Shown here: piece after piece, positions 1-7,979 of the stretch
How positions within the stretch are numbered: the first letter of the stretch is position 1
Layout: every line of letters begins with the position of its first letter
NCBI GenBank assembly: GCA_902800435.1
Contig: CADCEQ010000001.1
Location: 124,001-188,000, forward strand
Direction: 5' to 3'
Length of the DNA: 64,000 nucleotides
DNA from: an uncultured Prevotellaceae bacterium
Lineage (GTDB): Bacteria; Bacteroidota; Bacteroidia; Bacteroidales; Bacteroidaceae
The notes under the pieces: model-generated
Database searches by the model: none
Told to the model about the DNA's origin: nothing
What the model saw: only the letters and a program-made list of their open reading frames with translations
Made by a program: the position numbers and the translations under genes

Positions 1-1151
1 GGGAAGAACCTTCTGGCCGTCACCTTGCAGGCCAGCTGGTAGAGGTCGAAGTTGCGGTCCTCGGGCAGGTAGTTCACGCCACGCTTCTTCTTCCAGATCT
101 GAATGGGGAAGATGGCGGTCTCGCCGCCGCCCACGCCCTCGTAGGTGGAGAGCAGAATCTCGCGCATGACGCAGCGTCCCTCGGCGCTGGTGTCCGTTCC
201 ATAGTTGATTGACGAGAAGACCACCTGGTTGCCGCCGCGCGAGTGGATGGTGTTCATGTTATGGATAAAGGCCTCCATGGCCTGGTGTACGCGACCGACG
301 GTCTTGTTGATGGCGTGCTGCTGGGCACGCTCGCGGCCTGTCAGTCCGTCGAGCGGCTTCTTGATGTAGTCCATCAGCGGCTCGTCGTACAGGTCGCGGT
401 AGTCCTCGCCGTTCAGCTCCTCCAGCGCCTTCAGTTCCTCGATATAGCTCAGACGGACGTAGGGGGCCATGTAGAAGTCGAAGGCGGGAATAGCCTGACC
501 TCCGTGCATCTCGTTCTGGGCGCATTCCATCGAGATGCAAGCCAGGACCGAGGCGGTCTCTATGCGCTTGGCGGGACGGCTGGCTCCATGTCCTGCTATG
601 AAGCCACAGGTCAGTATGTTGTCTAAGGGGTGCTGGACGCAGGTCAGCGACTTCGTGGGGTAGTAGTCCTTGTCGTGGATGTGCAGATAGTTGTGCTCCA
701 CGGCCTCGCGACTCTCCTCCGACAACAGGTAGTCGTCGACGAAGGGCTTGGTGGTCTCCGAGGCAAACTTCATCATCATGCCCGCCGGGGTGTCGGCGTT
801 CATGTTGGCATTCTCACGGGTGACATCGTTGTTCTTGATGTTGACGATGTCGAGGAATATCTCGCGCGTCTTGGCCTTGCGGGCGATAGAGCGCTGGTTG
901 CGGTAGGCGATGTACTTCTGGGCCACGTCCTTGCGGCTCGACTTCATCAGCTCGATTTCCACCAGGTCCTGAATCTGTTCCACCGTCATCCGGTCCTCGC
1001 CGCGCTGGGCGATGCGGTCGGTAATCTGGTAGAGCAACCGTTCGTCCTCGCCCTTGTCGGTGTGGAGCATGGCCTTGCGAATGGCGGCCATAATCTTCTG
1101 TTCGTTGAAGCCCACAATGCGCCCGTCGCGCTTAACTACTGTCTGTATCAT
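1..1151 (-). CDS. nrdD: Anaerobic ribonucleoside-triphosphate reductase, N-terminal part
   Basis: Class III (glycyl radical) ribonucleotide reductase, which makes deoxyribonucleotides without oxygen in the cytoplasm. Translating the minus strand from the ATG at 1149-1151 gives about 383 codons with no stop before the window edge, so the gene is cut and the C-terminal glycyl radical site is outside. The start MIQTVVKRDGRIVGFNEQKI and the following ~90 residues are a typical ATP-cone; the next stretch (LHIHDKDYYPTKSLTCVQHP, and SRGGNQVVFSSINYGTD) matches the NrdD catalytic barrel. The partner activase nrdG is not visible and would lie beyond base 1. A TATCTTTG box at 1196-1203 is a plausible promoter. 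Consistent with an obligate anaerobe. Confidence 0.95.
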   Translation of the reverse strand, partial: MIQTVVKRDGRIVGFNEQKIMAAIRKAMLHTDKGEDERLLYQITDRIAQRGEDRMTVEQIQDLVEIELMKSSRKDVAQKYIAYRNQRSIARKAKTREIFLDIVNIKNNDVTRENANMNADTPAGMMMKFASETTKPFVDDYLLSEESREAVEHNYLHIHDKDYYPTKSLTCVQHPLDNILTCGFIAGHGASRPAKRIETASVLACISMECAQNEMHGGQAIPAFDFYMAPYVRLSYIEELKALEELNGEDYRDLYDEPLMDYIKKPLDGLTGRERAQQHAINKTVGRVHQAMEAFIHNMNTIHSRGGNQVVFSSINYGTDTSAEGRCVMREILLSTYEGVGGGETAIFPIQIWKKKRGVNYLPEDRNFDLYQLACKVTARRFF

Positions 1152-1195
1152 TGTTTTGCTGTTGTTTTTTATTTAGGTTTTTGGGATTGAGACTG

Positions 1196-1203
1196 CAAAG
1201 ATA
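1196..1203 (-). promoter_or_regulatory. Putative -7 box of nrdD
   Basis: Reads TATCTTTG on the minus strand, matching the Bacteroidetes -7 consensus TAnnTTTG, 45 bases before the nrdD ATG. No clear TTG -33 element is seen at the right distance. Confidence 0.5.
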
Positions 1204-1290
1204 CAACTTTTCCCCGTAAGTTGTATGTTTCGGAAAACTTTTCTCGCGTTAATAAATGTCAAACAGCTGACATTCAGCACGATACAAAAT

Positions 1291-1320
1291 AAAAACGGAA
1301 ACTTTGCCGAAAGTTTCCGT
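1291..1320 (-). terminator. Rho-independent terminator after sufE
   Basis: Perfect 11-bp stem (1295-1305 with 1310-1320) around a 4-base loop, followed on the minus strand by five T. It lies about 80 bases past the sufE stop and upstream of the nrdD promoter. Confidence 0.75.
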
Positions 1321-1398
1321 CTGAAAGTTTTCTTTTTTGGTCAACCGTTGCAGTAAGTCAGCGAGCGCATCTTGCAGAAAGTCAGCCACATATTCCGC

Positions 1399-1824
1399 CT
1401 ATTTCGTTGAAAAGGCCAGGGCGTAGGCGCGCATCTGCTTGACCATTGCCAGCAGACCATTGGAGCGTGTGGGCGAGAGATGCTCGCGCAGTCCGATCCG
1501 GCTGATGAAGTAGAGGTCGGCATCGAGAATCTCCTGCGGCGTATGTCCTGACAGCACGCGGATGAGCAGGCTGACAATACCCTTCACGATAAGAGCGTCG
1601 CTCTCAGCCGAGAAGTGAATGACGCCAGTCTCCTCAATATAGTCGGCCTGCAGCCACACGCGGCTCTGACAGCCGTCGATGAGGTTCTGCTCGGTCTTAT
1701 ACTTCTCGTCAAGGGGTTCCTGCTCGCTGCCCAAGTCTATCAGCAGCTGGTAGCGGTCCATCCAGTCGTCCAGACCGTCGAACTCTTCAATAATCTCGTC
1801 CTGTATCTCGTTGATTGTTTTCAT
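1399..1824 (-). CDS. sufE: SufE family Fe-S cluster assembly sulfur acceptor
   Basis: Cytoplasmic protein of 141 aa that accepts sulfur from a SufS-type cysteine desulfurase. The signature is GCQSRVWL, containing the sulfur-accepting cysteine of the SufE/CsdE family, preceded by the N-terminal helix IQDEIIEEFDGLDDWMDRYQ. The open frame extends eight codons further upstream, but the ATG at 1822-1824 (MKTINEIQDE) is preferred because the longer start would overlap the promoter box at 1846-1853. It stands alone, away from the other suf genes, with its own promoter and terminator. Length is normal for the family. Confidence 0.9.
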   Translation of the reverse strand: MKTINEIQDEIIEEFDGLDDWMDRYQLLIDLGSEQEPLDEKYKTEQNLIDGCQSRVWLQADYIEETGVIHFSAESDALIVKGIVSLLIRVLSGHTPQEILDADLYFISRIGLREHLSPTRSNGLLAMVKQMRAYALAFSTK

Positions 1825-1845
1825 TGCCTGTTGTTTTTGGGGTTG

Positions 1846-1877
1846 CAAAGTTACGAAGAATTCCGCGAAGTGCCAAA
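1846..1877 (-). promoter_or_regulatory. sufE promoter
   Basis: Minus-strand TAACTTTG (1846-1853) with TTTGG at 1873-1877, spacer 19 bases: a full Bacteroidetes-type -33/-7 pair just upstream of the sufE start. Confidence 0.75.
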
Positions 1878-1923
1878 CGTTTCGATGTTTTTCTGCTACG
1901 CTTTTCTATTTGGCAGCAGGCGA

Positions 1924-3435
1924 CTAATCTTCTGTGCCATCGCTGGGATACTTCCAGAGGGTCCAGGGCCCAAACAGGGGGAAGGTGTGGCTCCACTCGG
2001 CTAGCTCGTAGCCCAATACCTTCAGCTTAGCACCAGCCACTGCATTGACGGTTACCTTTACCTGTGCGTTGAAGTCGAACGTCTCCTCCTCAAAGGGCGA
2101 CACCGTTACGTTGAACTCTCCACAGAGTCTCGGACCGACCGACAGTTCGGGACCTGCCGCACCGTAAATCATCACGTCAACGCCAAAGTACAGCCCGACA
2201 CCAGTATCTGCGTGAAGCTCCACCTCAGGCTTGATGAACGTGAAGTCATTCTTCACCTTGTTGAAATCCTTGATGCCTTCCCATCCGTTGCCGTCAGTAT
2301 AGCGGACTCCTGCTTTGAAGTTGTTCTCGTACTCATACTTGAAACCAACTGACGCAGCACCACTGACCTTGCCGTCGAGCATGACATACAGACTGGGGTC
2401 GCACTTGATGACCACAGGAACAGGGCCTACCCAGAATGTGAAGGTGTAGCTTGAGAACTTGACCAGAGTCTTCTTCCACTTGTCCTTGTCGAGCTTCCAC
2501 TCCTTCTTGAAACCGATTCTGAACTCCGGATTGAAGGCGAACTTGCCGTCGATGCCTGCCTCAAACTTCTGCACGTAGGGCTTGGGGATGAAAACGTTCC
2601 ACTTTACGCCGCCATTGAGGGTGATGAAGTAATTCAGCTCGAAGTCGATGGGCAGTTTGGCACGGATATTGATGCGGTCGTCACCGCCAGTGCAGTCGAA
2701 GTCCTTGTCCATCTCAATCTTGTCGTTGAAGGCCAGGATGCGGCGGCGAGAGGAGGCACGGGTACCCTCGGCGGCCAACTCGTCGGCAGTAAAGTACTGA
2801 TAGCCGCCGGCGGCGCGGGTCTGGGCTGTAGGCTGGTCGTCGTCGGTGTGGTAGTCCTTATCGTAGCCATAGGGGTCGGTCAGGTGGATGACGGCGGGGT
2901 GCACTACGTCGTTCTCGTCCATATACTTGGCAGCGTAGCCGGGCATCACCGAGCCATCGGCACGGGTTGCGATGCCACCCTCGGCGTCGGGGTTCACGTA
3001 GATGCCCGTGTTCAGCGTCACCTTCTTGTCGCCGATAATTTCGGCAACGGTGGCGGGCACGACGGTCAGGATGTAGCGGTCGCCGACCAGCTGCTCGGCA
3101 GTGGCCTTGCGGATGTAGGGCAGCTGCTCAACCCTGTGCCAGATACCCATCGGGTGGCCGACGAAACTCTCGATGCCCATCTTCTCGGCGTAGGCCTTGC
3201 TGACGCTGATCTGCGTCGTGTCGGCGTCGAGGATGGTCACATCGCTCTCGCTGATAAAGTTCTCGTAAGTCAGTCCGTAGGCTTCGAGTAGGGCTGTCTG
3301 CGCGTCCTCGGGCAGCTTGCTGTTATTACTAGTACCAATCTCGTTGAGGTCGTCCGAACAGGCGGTAATCATCACGGTAGCTACGGCGGCGATGCTCATG
3401 AGCATCATCTTCACCAGGTTCTTCGTCGTCTTCAT
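1924..3435 (-). CDS. Uncharacterised secreted lipoprotein
   Basis: A 503-aa protein whose family I do not recognise. The ATG at 3433-3435 gives MKTTKNLVKMMLMSIAAVAT followed by VMITAC, a lipoprotein signal peptide with lipobox cysteine near residue 26, so it should be anchored in the envelope. The open frame runs 50 codons further upstream but those overlap the promoter at 3468-3500. Residues ~30-250 carry acidic, partly low-complexity sequence; residues ~270-490 look like all-beta sequence with alternating aromatic residues (GGVKWNVFIPKPYVQKFEAG, YTFTFWVGPVPVVIK, VGLYFGVDVMIYGAAGPELS) ending in a W-rich tail. It has its own promoter and is monocistronic; neighbours give no hint of role. Confidence 0.8.
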   Translation of the reverse strand: MKTTKNLVKMMLMSIAAVATVMITACSDDLNEIGTSNNSKLPEDAQTALLEAYGLTYENFISESDVTILDADTTQISVSKAYAEKMGIESFVGHPMGIWHRVEQLPYIRKATAEQLVGDRYILTVVPATVAEIIGDKKVTLNTGIYVNPDAEGGIATRADGSVMPGYAAKYMDENDVVHPAVIHLTDPYGYDKDYHTDDDQPTAQTRAAGGYQYFTADELAAEGTRASSRRRILAFNDKIEMDKDFDCTGGDDRINIRAKLPIDFELNYFITLNGGVKWNVFIPKPYVQKFEAGIDGKFAFNPEFRIGFKKEWKLDKDKWKKTLVKFSSYTFTFWVGPVPVVIKCDPSLYVMLDGKVSGAASVGFKYEYENNFKAGVRYTDGNGWEGIKDFNKVKNDFTFIKPEVELHADTGVGLYFGVDVMIYGAAGPELSVGPRLCGEFNVTVSPFEEETFDFNAQVKVTVNAVAGAKLKVLGYELAEWSHTFPLFGPWTLWKYPSDGTED

Positions 3436-3467
3436 AATCGTATTTCTCTTTATTTGTTTTGACGGTG

Positions 3468-3500
3468 CAAAGTTACGACATATTATCCCCTCATTCCAAA
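3468..3500 (-). promoter_or_regulatory. Promoter of the orphan lipoprotein gene
   Basis: Minus-strand TAACTTTG at 3468-3475 with TTTGG at 3496-3500 (20-base spacer). Confidence 0.7.
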
Positions 3501-3561
3501 CACTTAGCCGAGAATCGTCAGGAGTGGTTTGGCCAAAAGTCAGCACGATAGCCAAAAACGG

Positions 3562-3599
3562 AAAAAGGCCCCGGTTTCTGTCCAAAACCGGGGCCTTTT
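3562..3599 (-). terminator. Strong Rho-independent terminator after the U32 gene
   Basis: Near-perfect GC-rich stem (ggccccggttt with aaaccggggcc) with a short loop, flanked by A and T runs on both sides. It sits just past the stop of the U32 gene on the minus strand and 60 bases upstream of the next promoter, so it isolates the coaD-ybeY-U32 operon. Confidence 0.9.
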
Positions 3600-3616
3600 C
3601 GCTGAAAAAGTCTGTT

Positions 3617-4852
3617 CTATTGCTCTACCAACTTGAAGAGCTTGTCGCTGGGGCGCACCTTGCCGGTGACGGCTATCGAGACGCGCGTGCCCTGCCGGGC
3701 CACCTCGACGGCACCGTTGTCATCGTGTATCTCCTGTGGCGTGACATACATGACGCCCGTCGTCGGACCGGTGATGAGCAGCTTGTCGCCCACCTTGAAG
3801 GTGTTAGCCTCGACGGCAAACTCCGCCACGCCGAGCTTTGAGTAATATTTCGTGCCCTTGCCAATGTAGACCTTGCGCTCGGTGGCACACGAGCCGTACT
3901 CCTTGTTCCACTCCCCCATGAGCTGACCCTGGTAATAGCCGTCCCAGAAGCCACGGTTGAAGACGGTGGCGAGACGGCGGTCCCACTCGTCCTTGCGCTC
4001 CGTGGTGAAAGTGCCGTCGAGCACGGCCTGAATAGCTTCCTTGTAGCACTTCACCACCGTATAGACATATTCGGGACCTCGCGCGCGACCTTCTATCTTA
4101 AACACGCGCACGCCGGCGTTCATCATCTTGTCGATGAAGCGCACGGTCTTCAGGTCTTTGGGCGACATGATATACTTGTTGTCAATCTCCAGCTGGTAGC
4201 CTGTCTCGTTGTCGGTCACGGTATAACTGCGCCGGCAAACCTGGATGCACTCCCCGCGGTTGGCAGAGCGGTTGGCGGCATCGAGACTCATGTAGCACTT
4301 GCCCGAGATGGCCATGCACAGCGCACCGTGGCAGAACATCTCGATACGTATCTGCTCACCGCCCGGACCGCAGATATACTCTTCGCAGACCTGACGGTAG
4401 ATGTCGGCCACCTGCTCCAGGCGCAGTTCACGGGCCAGAACAACGACATCGGCAAACTGTGCGTAGAACTTGAGCGCCTCGATGTTCGAGATGTTCAGCT
4501 GGGTAGAGAGATGCACCTCCTGCCCTACCTGCCGACAGTACTGCATCACGGCCACATCGCTGGCAATGACGGCTGAAATGCCCGCCTCCTTGGCAGCATC
4601 GATAATCTCGCGCATAAGCGGCAGGTCCTCGCCGTAAATGATGGTGTTCACCGTCAGATAGCTCTTCATGCCGTGCTCACGGCAGGTCTGGGCAATCTCG
4701 CGCAGGTCGTCAATGGTGAACGTCGAGGCCGAGTGGGCCCGCATGTTCAGCTTCTCAATGCCGAAGTAGACGGAGTCGGCCCCGGCCTGAATGGCTGCCG
4801 CCAGCGAATCGCGAGAGCCGACGGGCGCCATGATTTCATATTCTTCAGTCAT
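3617..4852 (-). CDS. Peptidase U32 family protein (RlhA/TrhP-like)
   Basis: A 411-aa protein of the U32 family. Members characterised in E. coli are needed for hydroxylation of RNA (23S rRNA or tRNA wobble uridine); proteolysis is shown for only some, so the exact substrate here is open. The N-terminal TIM-barrel start MTEEYEIMAPVGSRDSLAAA and the family signature EMFCHGALCMAISGKCYMS at residues 171-189, with cysteines thought to hold an Fe-S cluster, are clear; further conserved cysteines follow in GECIQVCRRSY. Start codon overlaps the ybeY stop as ATGA, so the two are translationally coupled, and a strong terminator ends the operon downstream. Confidence 0.88.
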   Translation of the reverse strand: MTEEYEIMAPVGSRDSLAAAIQAGADSVYFGIEKLNMRAHSASTFTIDDLREIAQTCREHGMKSYLTVNTIIYGEDLPLMREIIDAAKEAGISAVIASDVAVMQYCRQVGQEVHLSTQLNISNIEALKFYAQFADVVVLARELRLEQVADIYRQVCEEYICGPGGEQIRIEMFCHGALCMAISGKCYMSLDAANRSANRGECIQVCRRSYTVTDNETGYQLEIDNKYIMSPKDLKTVRFIDKMMNAGVRVFKIEGRARGPEYVYTVVKCYKEAIQAVLDGTFTTERKDEWDRRLATVFNRGFWDGYYQGQLMGEWNKEYGSCATERKVYIGKGTKYYSKLGVAEFAVEANTFKVGDKLLITGPTTGVMYVTPQEIHDDNGAVEVARQGTRVSIAVTGKVRPSDKLFKLVEQ

Positions 4853-5259
4853 CTTAGTCTCAGGGCTTTGTCCTCGGCGGCCTCCATCTGTTCGCGCTCG
4901 CCGGGACCTTTGTCGTTCTGTCCGCAGAGGTGGAGGATGCCATGAATGATGACGCGGTGCAACTCCTCGTCGTAGTCCTTCTTGAACTTCTCGGCGTTCG
5001 AGCGCACGGTGTCTAACGAGATGACGATGTCGCCGTTCAGCTGGACGCCCTCACAGTAGTCGAAGGTGATGATGTCGGTGTAATAGTCGTGGCCTAAGTA
5101 TTCGCGGTTGACGGCAAGGATGTGCGCGTCGTCGCAGAACAGGTAGCCCACCTCGCCTACCTTCTTATTATAGGTGGCAGCCACACGGCGAATCCAAGCC
5201 GTCGTGTCGCGGCGGCGGATGGCCGGCATGCGGACGTTCTCGGTGCTATAGGTTATCAT
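4849..5259 (-). CDS. ybeY: Endoribonuclease YbeY, rRNA maturation
   Basis: Metal-dependent RNase acting in 16S rRNA 3'-end maturation and ribosome quality control. The family motif is present as HGILHLCGQNDKG near residue 112, giving two of the three metal-binding histidines; the place of the third histidine is taken by the QNDKGPGE stretch (see findings). The ATG at 5257-5259 (MITYSTENVRMPAIRRRD) is preferred over one ten codons upstream and still overlaps the 3' end of coaD by 14 bases. The stop overlaps the U32 start. 136 aa is slightly short for the family but usual for Bacteroidetes. Confidence 0.9.
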   Translation of the reverse strand: MITYSTENVRMPAIRRRDTTAWIRRVAATYNKKVGEVGYLFCDDAHILAVNREYLGHDYYTDIITFDYCEGVQLNGDIVISLDTVRSNAEKFKKDYDEELHRVIIHGILHLCGQNDKGPGEREQMEAAEDKALRLR

Positions 5260-5713
5260 TTGACTTATGGGGCTTTGGTAGAAATTCACTCACGTCGACA
5301 CCGAAGTGCGACAGCTCACGCAAGGCACTGCTTGAGACGCTGGCCAGCTCGGGCTCGGTGTAGAGCAGGATGGTCTCAACACCACCCAGGCGGCGGTTGA
5401 AGTCGGCCTGCCACTGCTCGTACTCGAAGTCGCTGACCGAGCGCACACCTTTGACAATGAACTGCGCCCCCTCCTGGCGCGCAAAGTCCATGGCCAGGCC
5501 GTAGTAGGGCTTCACCTCTATAGCCGGTTCGTTCTGATAGAGTTCGCTGATGGTTTTGATACGCTTCTCAACAGGACTCATGCCCGGTTTGTGAACGTTA
5601 TCGCCGACAACGCCAATCACCAGCCGGTCGAAAAGCGGCAAAGCACGGCGCACGATAGAGTCGTGCCCGATAGTAAATGGGTCAAAAGTGCCCACAAATA
5701 ATCCTTTTCTCAT
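5246..5713 (-). CDS. coaD: Phosphopantetheine adenylyltransferase
   Basis: Converts 4'-phosphopantetheine and ATP to dephospho-CoA, the penultimate step of coenzyme A synthesis. The 155-aa protein starts MRKGLFVGTFDPFTIGHDSI; GTFDP and T-x-GH form the nucleotidyltransferase motif, and VSSSALREL near residue 127 is the second nucleotide-binding motif. The ATG at 5711-5713 is chosen rather than one four codons upstream because that one falls against the promoter box (5723-5730). First gene of a coaD-ybeY-U32 operon with overlapping ends. Confidence 0.95.
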   Translation of the reverse strand: MRKGLFVGTFDPFTIGHDSIVRRALPLFDRLVIGVVGDNVHKPGMSPVEKRIKTISELYQNEPAIEVKPYYGLAMDFARQEGAQFIVKGVRSVSDFEYEQWQADFNRRLGGVETILLYTEPELASVSSSALRELSHFGVDVSEFLPKPHKSNDNL

Positions 5714-5722
5714 ATTTGGGGG

Positions 5723-5754
5723 CAAAGATACGAAAAATTAAGGGCTGAACAAAA
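5723..5754 (-). promoter_or_regulatory. coaD operon promoter
   Basis: Minus-strand TATCTTTG at 5723-5730 and TTTTG at 5750-5754, spacer 19. The -7 box lies only about ten bases from the coaD ATG, implying a very short leader. Confidence 0.7.
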
Positions 5755-5762
5755 AGTTTTAG

Positions 5763-5984
5763 TTACTTTTTTGCTTTACCGCCCTTAAAATACTCTTCCG
5801 ATAAGTCTTTAAAGAAGTCATAGTCCAGAATAGTTCCTATTCTCAGAAGCAATCCTGTGCTGATGTCCTTCCTGCTGAAGATGTTGTAGACGTTGGTACG
5901 TTCACAGTCGATTTCCCTGGCCAACCAGGTAACGGGCTTGTGTCTCTGTGCGAGCACTTCTTTGATTTTTTGTCCGACGTGCAT
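5763..5984 (-). CDS. Small XRE-family helix-turn-helix protein
   Basis: A 73-aa putative DNA-binding regulator. Residues ~4-60 fold as a lambda-repressor-like HTH: MHVGQKIKEVLAQRHKPVTW then LAREIDCERTNVYNIFSRKD, where the recognition helix would be CERTNVYNIF. The C-terminal FFKDLSEEYFKGGKAKK is common in Bacteroidales members of the family. There is no effector domain and no adjacent toxin-sized partner, so a target cannot be named. A TATCTTTG box at 6040-6047 lies upstream; the gene is transcribed alone between ruvB and the coaD operon. Confidence 0.85.
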   Translation of the reverse strand: MHVGQKIKEVLAQRHKPVTWLAREIDCERTNVYNIFSRKDISTGLLLRIGTILDYDFFKDLSEEYFKGGKAKK

Positions 5985-6039
5985 AGCTCGTTCAATTAAA
6001 TTTGGTTAAGTCAATAATTCAACTCGGTAAAAAGTGCGA

Positions 6040-6047
6040 CAAAGATA
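6040..6047 (-). promoter_or_regulatory. Putative -7 box of the small HTH gene
   Basis: Minus-strand TATCTTTG about 55 bases before the ATG; no convincing -33 element. Confidence 0.45.
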
Positions 6048-6115
6048 CGACAATTTTAGGTTTGTTCCCTAAAATTTTAGTGAAAAAGAATTAAAACTGC
6101 TGAAAGTGTAGAATC

Positions 6116-7150
6116 TTATTCGAATAAACTGGGTTCCATGATGTTACCCGTGTAAGGATTGCGCCCAAAATGTTTGTAAGCCAGCTCTGTCACCATGCGG
6201 CCGCGAGGCGTCCGCTTGATGAATCCCTCCATGATGAGGAACGGTTCATAGACCTCCTCCACCGTGCCGGCATCCTCGCCGATGGCGGTGGCGATAGTGG
6301 TGAGTCCTACGGGACCGCCCCGGAACTTGTCGATGATGGTCAGCAGTATCTTGTTGTCTATCTCGTCAAGGCCGTACTGGTCGATGTTCAGGGCCGTCAG
6401 CGCCACCTGCGTAATCTTCGTGTCGATGCGGCCGTTGCCCTTCACCTGGGCGAAGTCGCGGACGCGGCGCAGCAGGGCGTTGGCGATACGGGGCGTACCG
6501 CGGCTGCGCCCGGCAATCTCTAAGGCGGCATCCTCGGTAATAGGTACACCTAATATATTACTACTGCGCTCGATAATCTTCTGCAGCGTCTCGGGCTGAT
6601 AGTACTCCAAGTGCATGTTGATGCCGAAGCGCGCACGGAGCGGGGCCGTCAGCAAACCGCTGCGCGTCGTGGCGCCGACCAGCGTGAAGGGGTTCAGGTC
6701 AATCTGGATCGACCGCGCCGACGGTCCTTTGTCAATCATGATGTCGATGCGGTAGTCCTCCATGGCAGAGTACAGATACTCCTCGACGACGGGCGACAGA
6801 CGGTGAATCTCATCGATGAACAGCACGTCGTTTTTCTCTAACGAGGTCAGGATACCGGCTAGGTCGCCAGGCTTGTCGAGTACGGGTCCGCTGGTTATCT
6901 TGAAGCCCACGCCCAGCTCATTGGCGATGATGTTCGACAGCGTCGTTTTGCCTAGTCCGGGAGGACCGTGCAGCAGCGTGTGGTCGAGGGGCTCGCCACG
7001 GTACTTAGCCGCCTCGACAAAGACCTCCAAGTTCTCCACAATCTTCTTCTGACCGCTGAAGTCCTTGAAACTCAGCGGCCGCAGCGCGTTCTCAAAGTCC
7101 TTCTCAACCTTAGAGTAGCGCTCCTCGCGTATGTCGAAATCCTCGTCCAT
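6116..7150 (-). CDS. ruvB: Holliday junction branch migration helicase RuvB
   Basis: Hexameric AAA+ motor that with RuvA drives branch migration of Holliday junctions during recombination repair. 344 aa from [20 protein letters not shown]. Walker [11 protein letters not shown] lies at residues 61-70, Walker B is [12 protein letters not shown], sensor region [18 protein letters not shown] carries the arginine finger area, and the C-terminal winged helix ends [16 protein letters not shown]. The ATG at 7148-7150 is preferred to one four codons upstream. Only 8 bases separate it from the small gene upstream, so it may be transcribed from the zeta-like kinase promoter. ruvA and ruvC are not in the window. 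Confidence 0.97.
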   Translation of the reverse strand: MDEDFDIREERYSKVEKDFENALRPLSFKDFSGQKKIVENLEVFVEAAKYRGEPLDHTLLHGPPGLGKTTLSNIIANELGVGFKITSGPVLDKPGDLAGILTSLEKNDVLFIDEIHRLSPVVEEYLYSAMEDYRIDIMIDKGPSARSIQIDLNPFTLVGATTRSGLLTAPLRARFGINMHLEYYQPETLQKIIERSSNILGVPITEDAALEIAGRSRGTPRIANALLRRVRDFAQVKGNGRIDTKITQVALTALNIDQYGLDEIDNKILLTIIDKFRGGPVGLTTIATAIGEDAGTVEEVYEPFLIMEGFIKRTPRGRMVTELAYKHFGRNPYTGNIMEPSLFE

Positions 7151-7158
7151 CGTCCTTC

Positions 7159-7329
7159 TCAATAGCTTGCCAGCACCTCGCGGGCAGATAAATACTGAAT
7201 ACCTCCCTCAGGGGTTGATACCACCACGGTCTCGTTACGGAGTGCTTTTTCCTCCAGCATCCGATGATGCGCCAATTGTAGGCCTTCATCCAGTTTCCGG
7301 TTCATCTCCTGATATTCCTTATCTGACAT
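7159..7329 (-). CDS. 56-aa protein paired with the zeta-like kinase
   Basis: Short basic/acidic helical protein starting [20 protein letters not shown] and ending [11 protein letters not shown] do not recognise a named family. The ATG at 7327-7329 overlaps the end of the kinase gene by 11 bases, which implies translational coupling. Size, helical prediction and pairing with a zeta-toxin-like kinase suggest an antitoxin or regulatory partner, but this is inference from context only; the order (kinase first, small gene second) is the reverse of the usual epsilon-zeta arrangement. The 3' end is 8 bases before ruvB. Confidence 0.7.
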   Translation of the reverse strand: MSDKEYQEMNRKLDEGLQLAHHRMLEEKALRNETVVVSTPEGGIQYLSAREVLASY

Positions 7330-7894
7330 AAGCAAATATTGTTTCGTATAATTCTCTATTCTTAATGTCGGCAGGCTTATCCAACCTGCCTGAAGCAATT
7401 TTTAATCTGTCTGCCTGGCTATTGTCAAAAATCGCCCAATAGTCAACAACAGGCATAAACAACTTGAAAAGGTTGTTGATGCCTGCCGTGTATCGTCTTC
7501 TGATTATTTCCTCGGGAATGTCGTGCCCGCCTTTGCTCACGCGCTCTGCCACACGCCTCATGGCCAGCTCCGGACTGCTAAGCCAGAAGTAAAGCAGGTT
7601 GACGCGGTAGCCTTGTCTTTGGGCCCGCATTACCAGATTCACATACGAGCGCGTGGCCAGCGTCGTCTCTATGGCAAAGGTCACGTCCTCCTTGAGCAGT
7701 TCTTCTATACGCTGCAACATCAGCCTTCCTGCCTCAATGGCCACGCTCTCGGCGTTGAATGGTGAAAGTCCACGTGCTATCTCATCAGCGTTGACAAATT
7801 CCCTGCATTCCAGAATCTCAGGCAACACCGTATATGAGGCGGTGGTCTTTCCTGCCCCATTGCAACCGCTGACGATATAGAGGTTTTTCATCAT
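7319..7894 (-). CDS. Zeta-toxin-like P-loop kinase
   Basis: A 191-aa P-loop protein of the zeta toxin/AAA_33 kinase group. Characterised zeta toxins phosphorylate UDP-N-acetylglucosamine and block wall synthesis; this protein's substrate is unknown. It starts MMKNLYIVSGCNGAGKTTAS with Walker A GCNGAGKTT at residues 10-18, then FVNADEIARGLSPF (typical NADEIA motif), FAIETTLATRSYV and the arginine-rich RRRYTAGINNLF lid. Two adjacent ATGs (7894 or 7891) are possible; the longer frame upstream crosses the promoter. Divergent from the GH2 gene. Confidence 0.85.
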   Translation of the reverse strand: MMKNLYIVSGCNGAGKTTASYTVLPEILECREFVNADEIARGLSPFNAESVAIEAGRLMLQRIEELLKEDVTFAIETTLATRSYVNLVMRAQRQGYRVNLLYFWLSSPELAMRRVAERVSKGGHDIPEEIIRRRYTAGINNLFKLFMPVVDYWAIFDNSQADRLKIASGRLDKPADIKNRELYETIFAYVR

Positions 7895-7903
7895 ATTCGG
7901 TTG

Positions 7904-7933
7904 CAAAGTTAACGGATTTTTTTGAGATAACAA
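7904..7933 (-). promoter_or_regulatory. Promoter of the zeta-like kinase operon
   Basis: Minus-strand TAACTTTG at 7904-7911 and TTG (caa at 7931-7933) with a 19-base spacer. It interleaves with the divergent GH2 promoter, so the two genes share a 50-base control region. Confidence 0.65.
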
Positions 7934-7951
7934 AAAAAATAACTATCTTTG
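7921..7951 (+). promoter_or_regulatory. GH2-esterase operon promoter
   Basis: TTTG at 7921-7924, 19-base spacer, TATCTTTG at 7944-7951; ATG follows at 7980. Confidence 0.75.
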
Positions 7952-7979
7952 TGCCCTGTTAACAAAACTGAAGAACCAA

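Noticed and set aside
5763..5984. XRE protein as antitoxin of a two-gene module
   Set aside because: No toxin-sized gene is adjacent in the same direction; ruvB and coaD flank it with their own signals.
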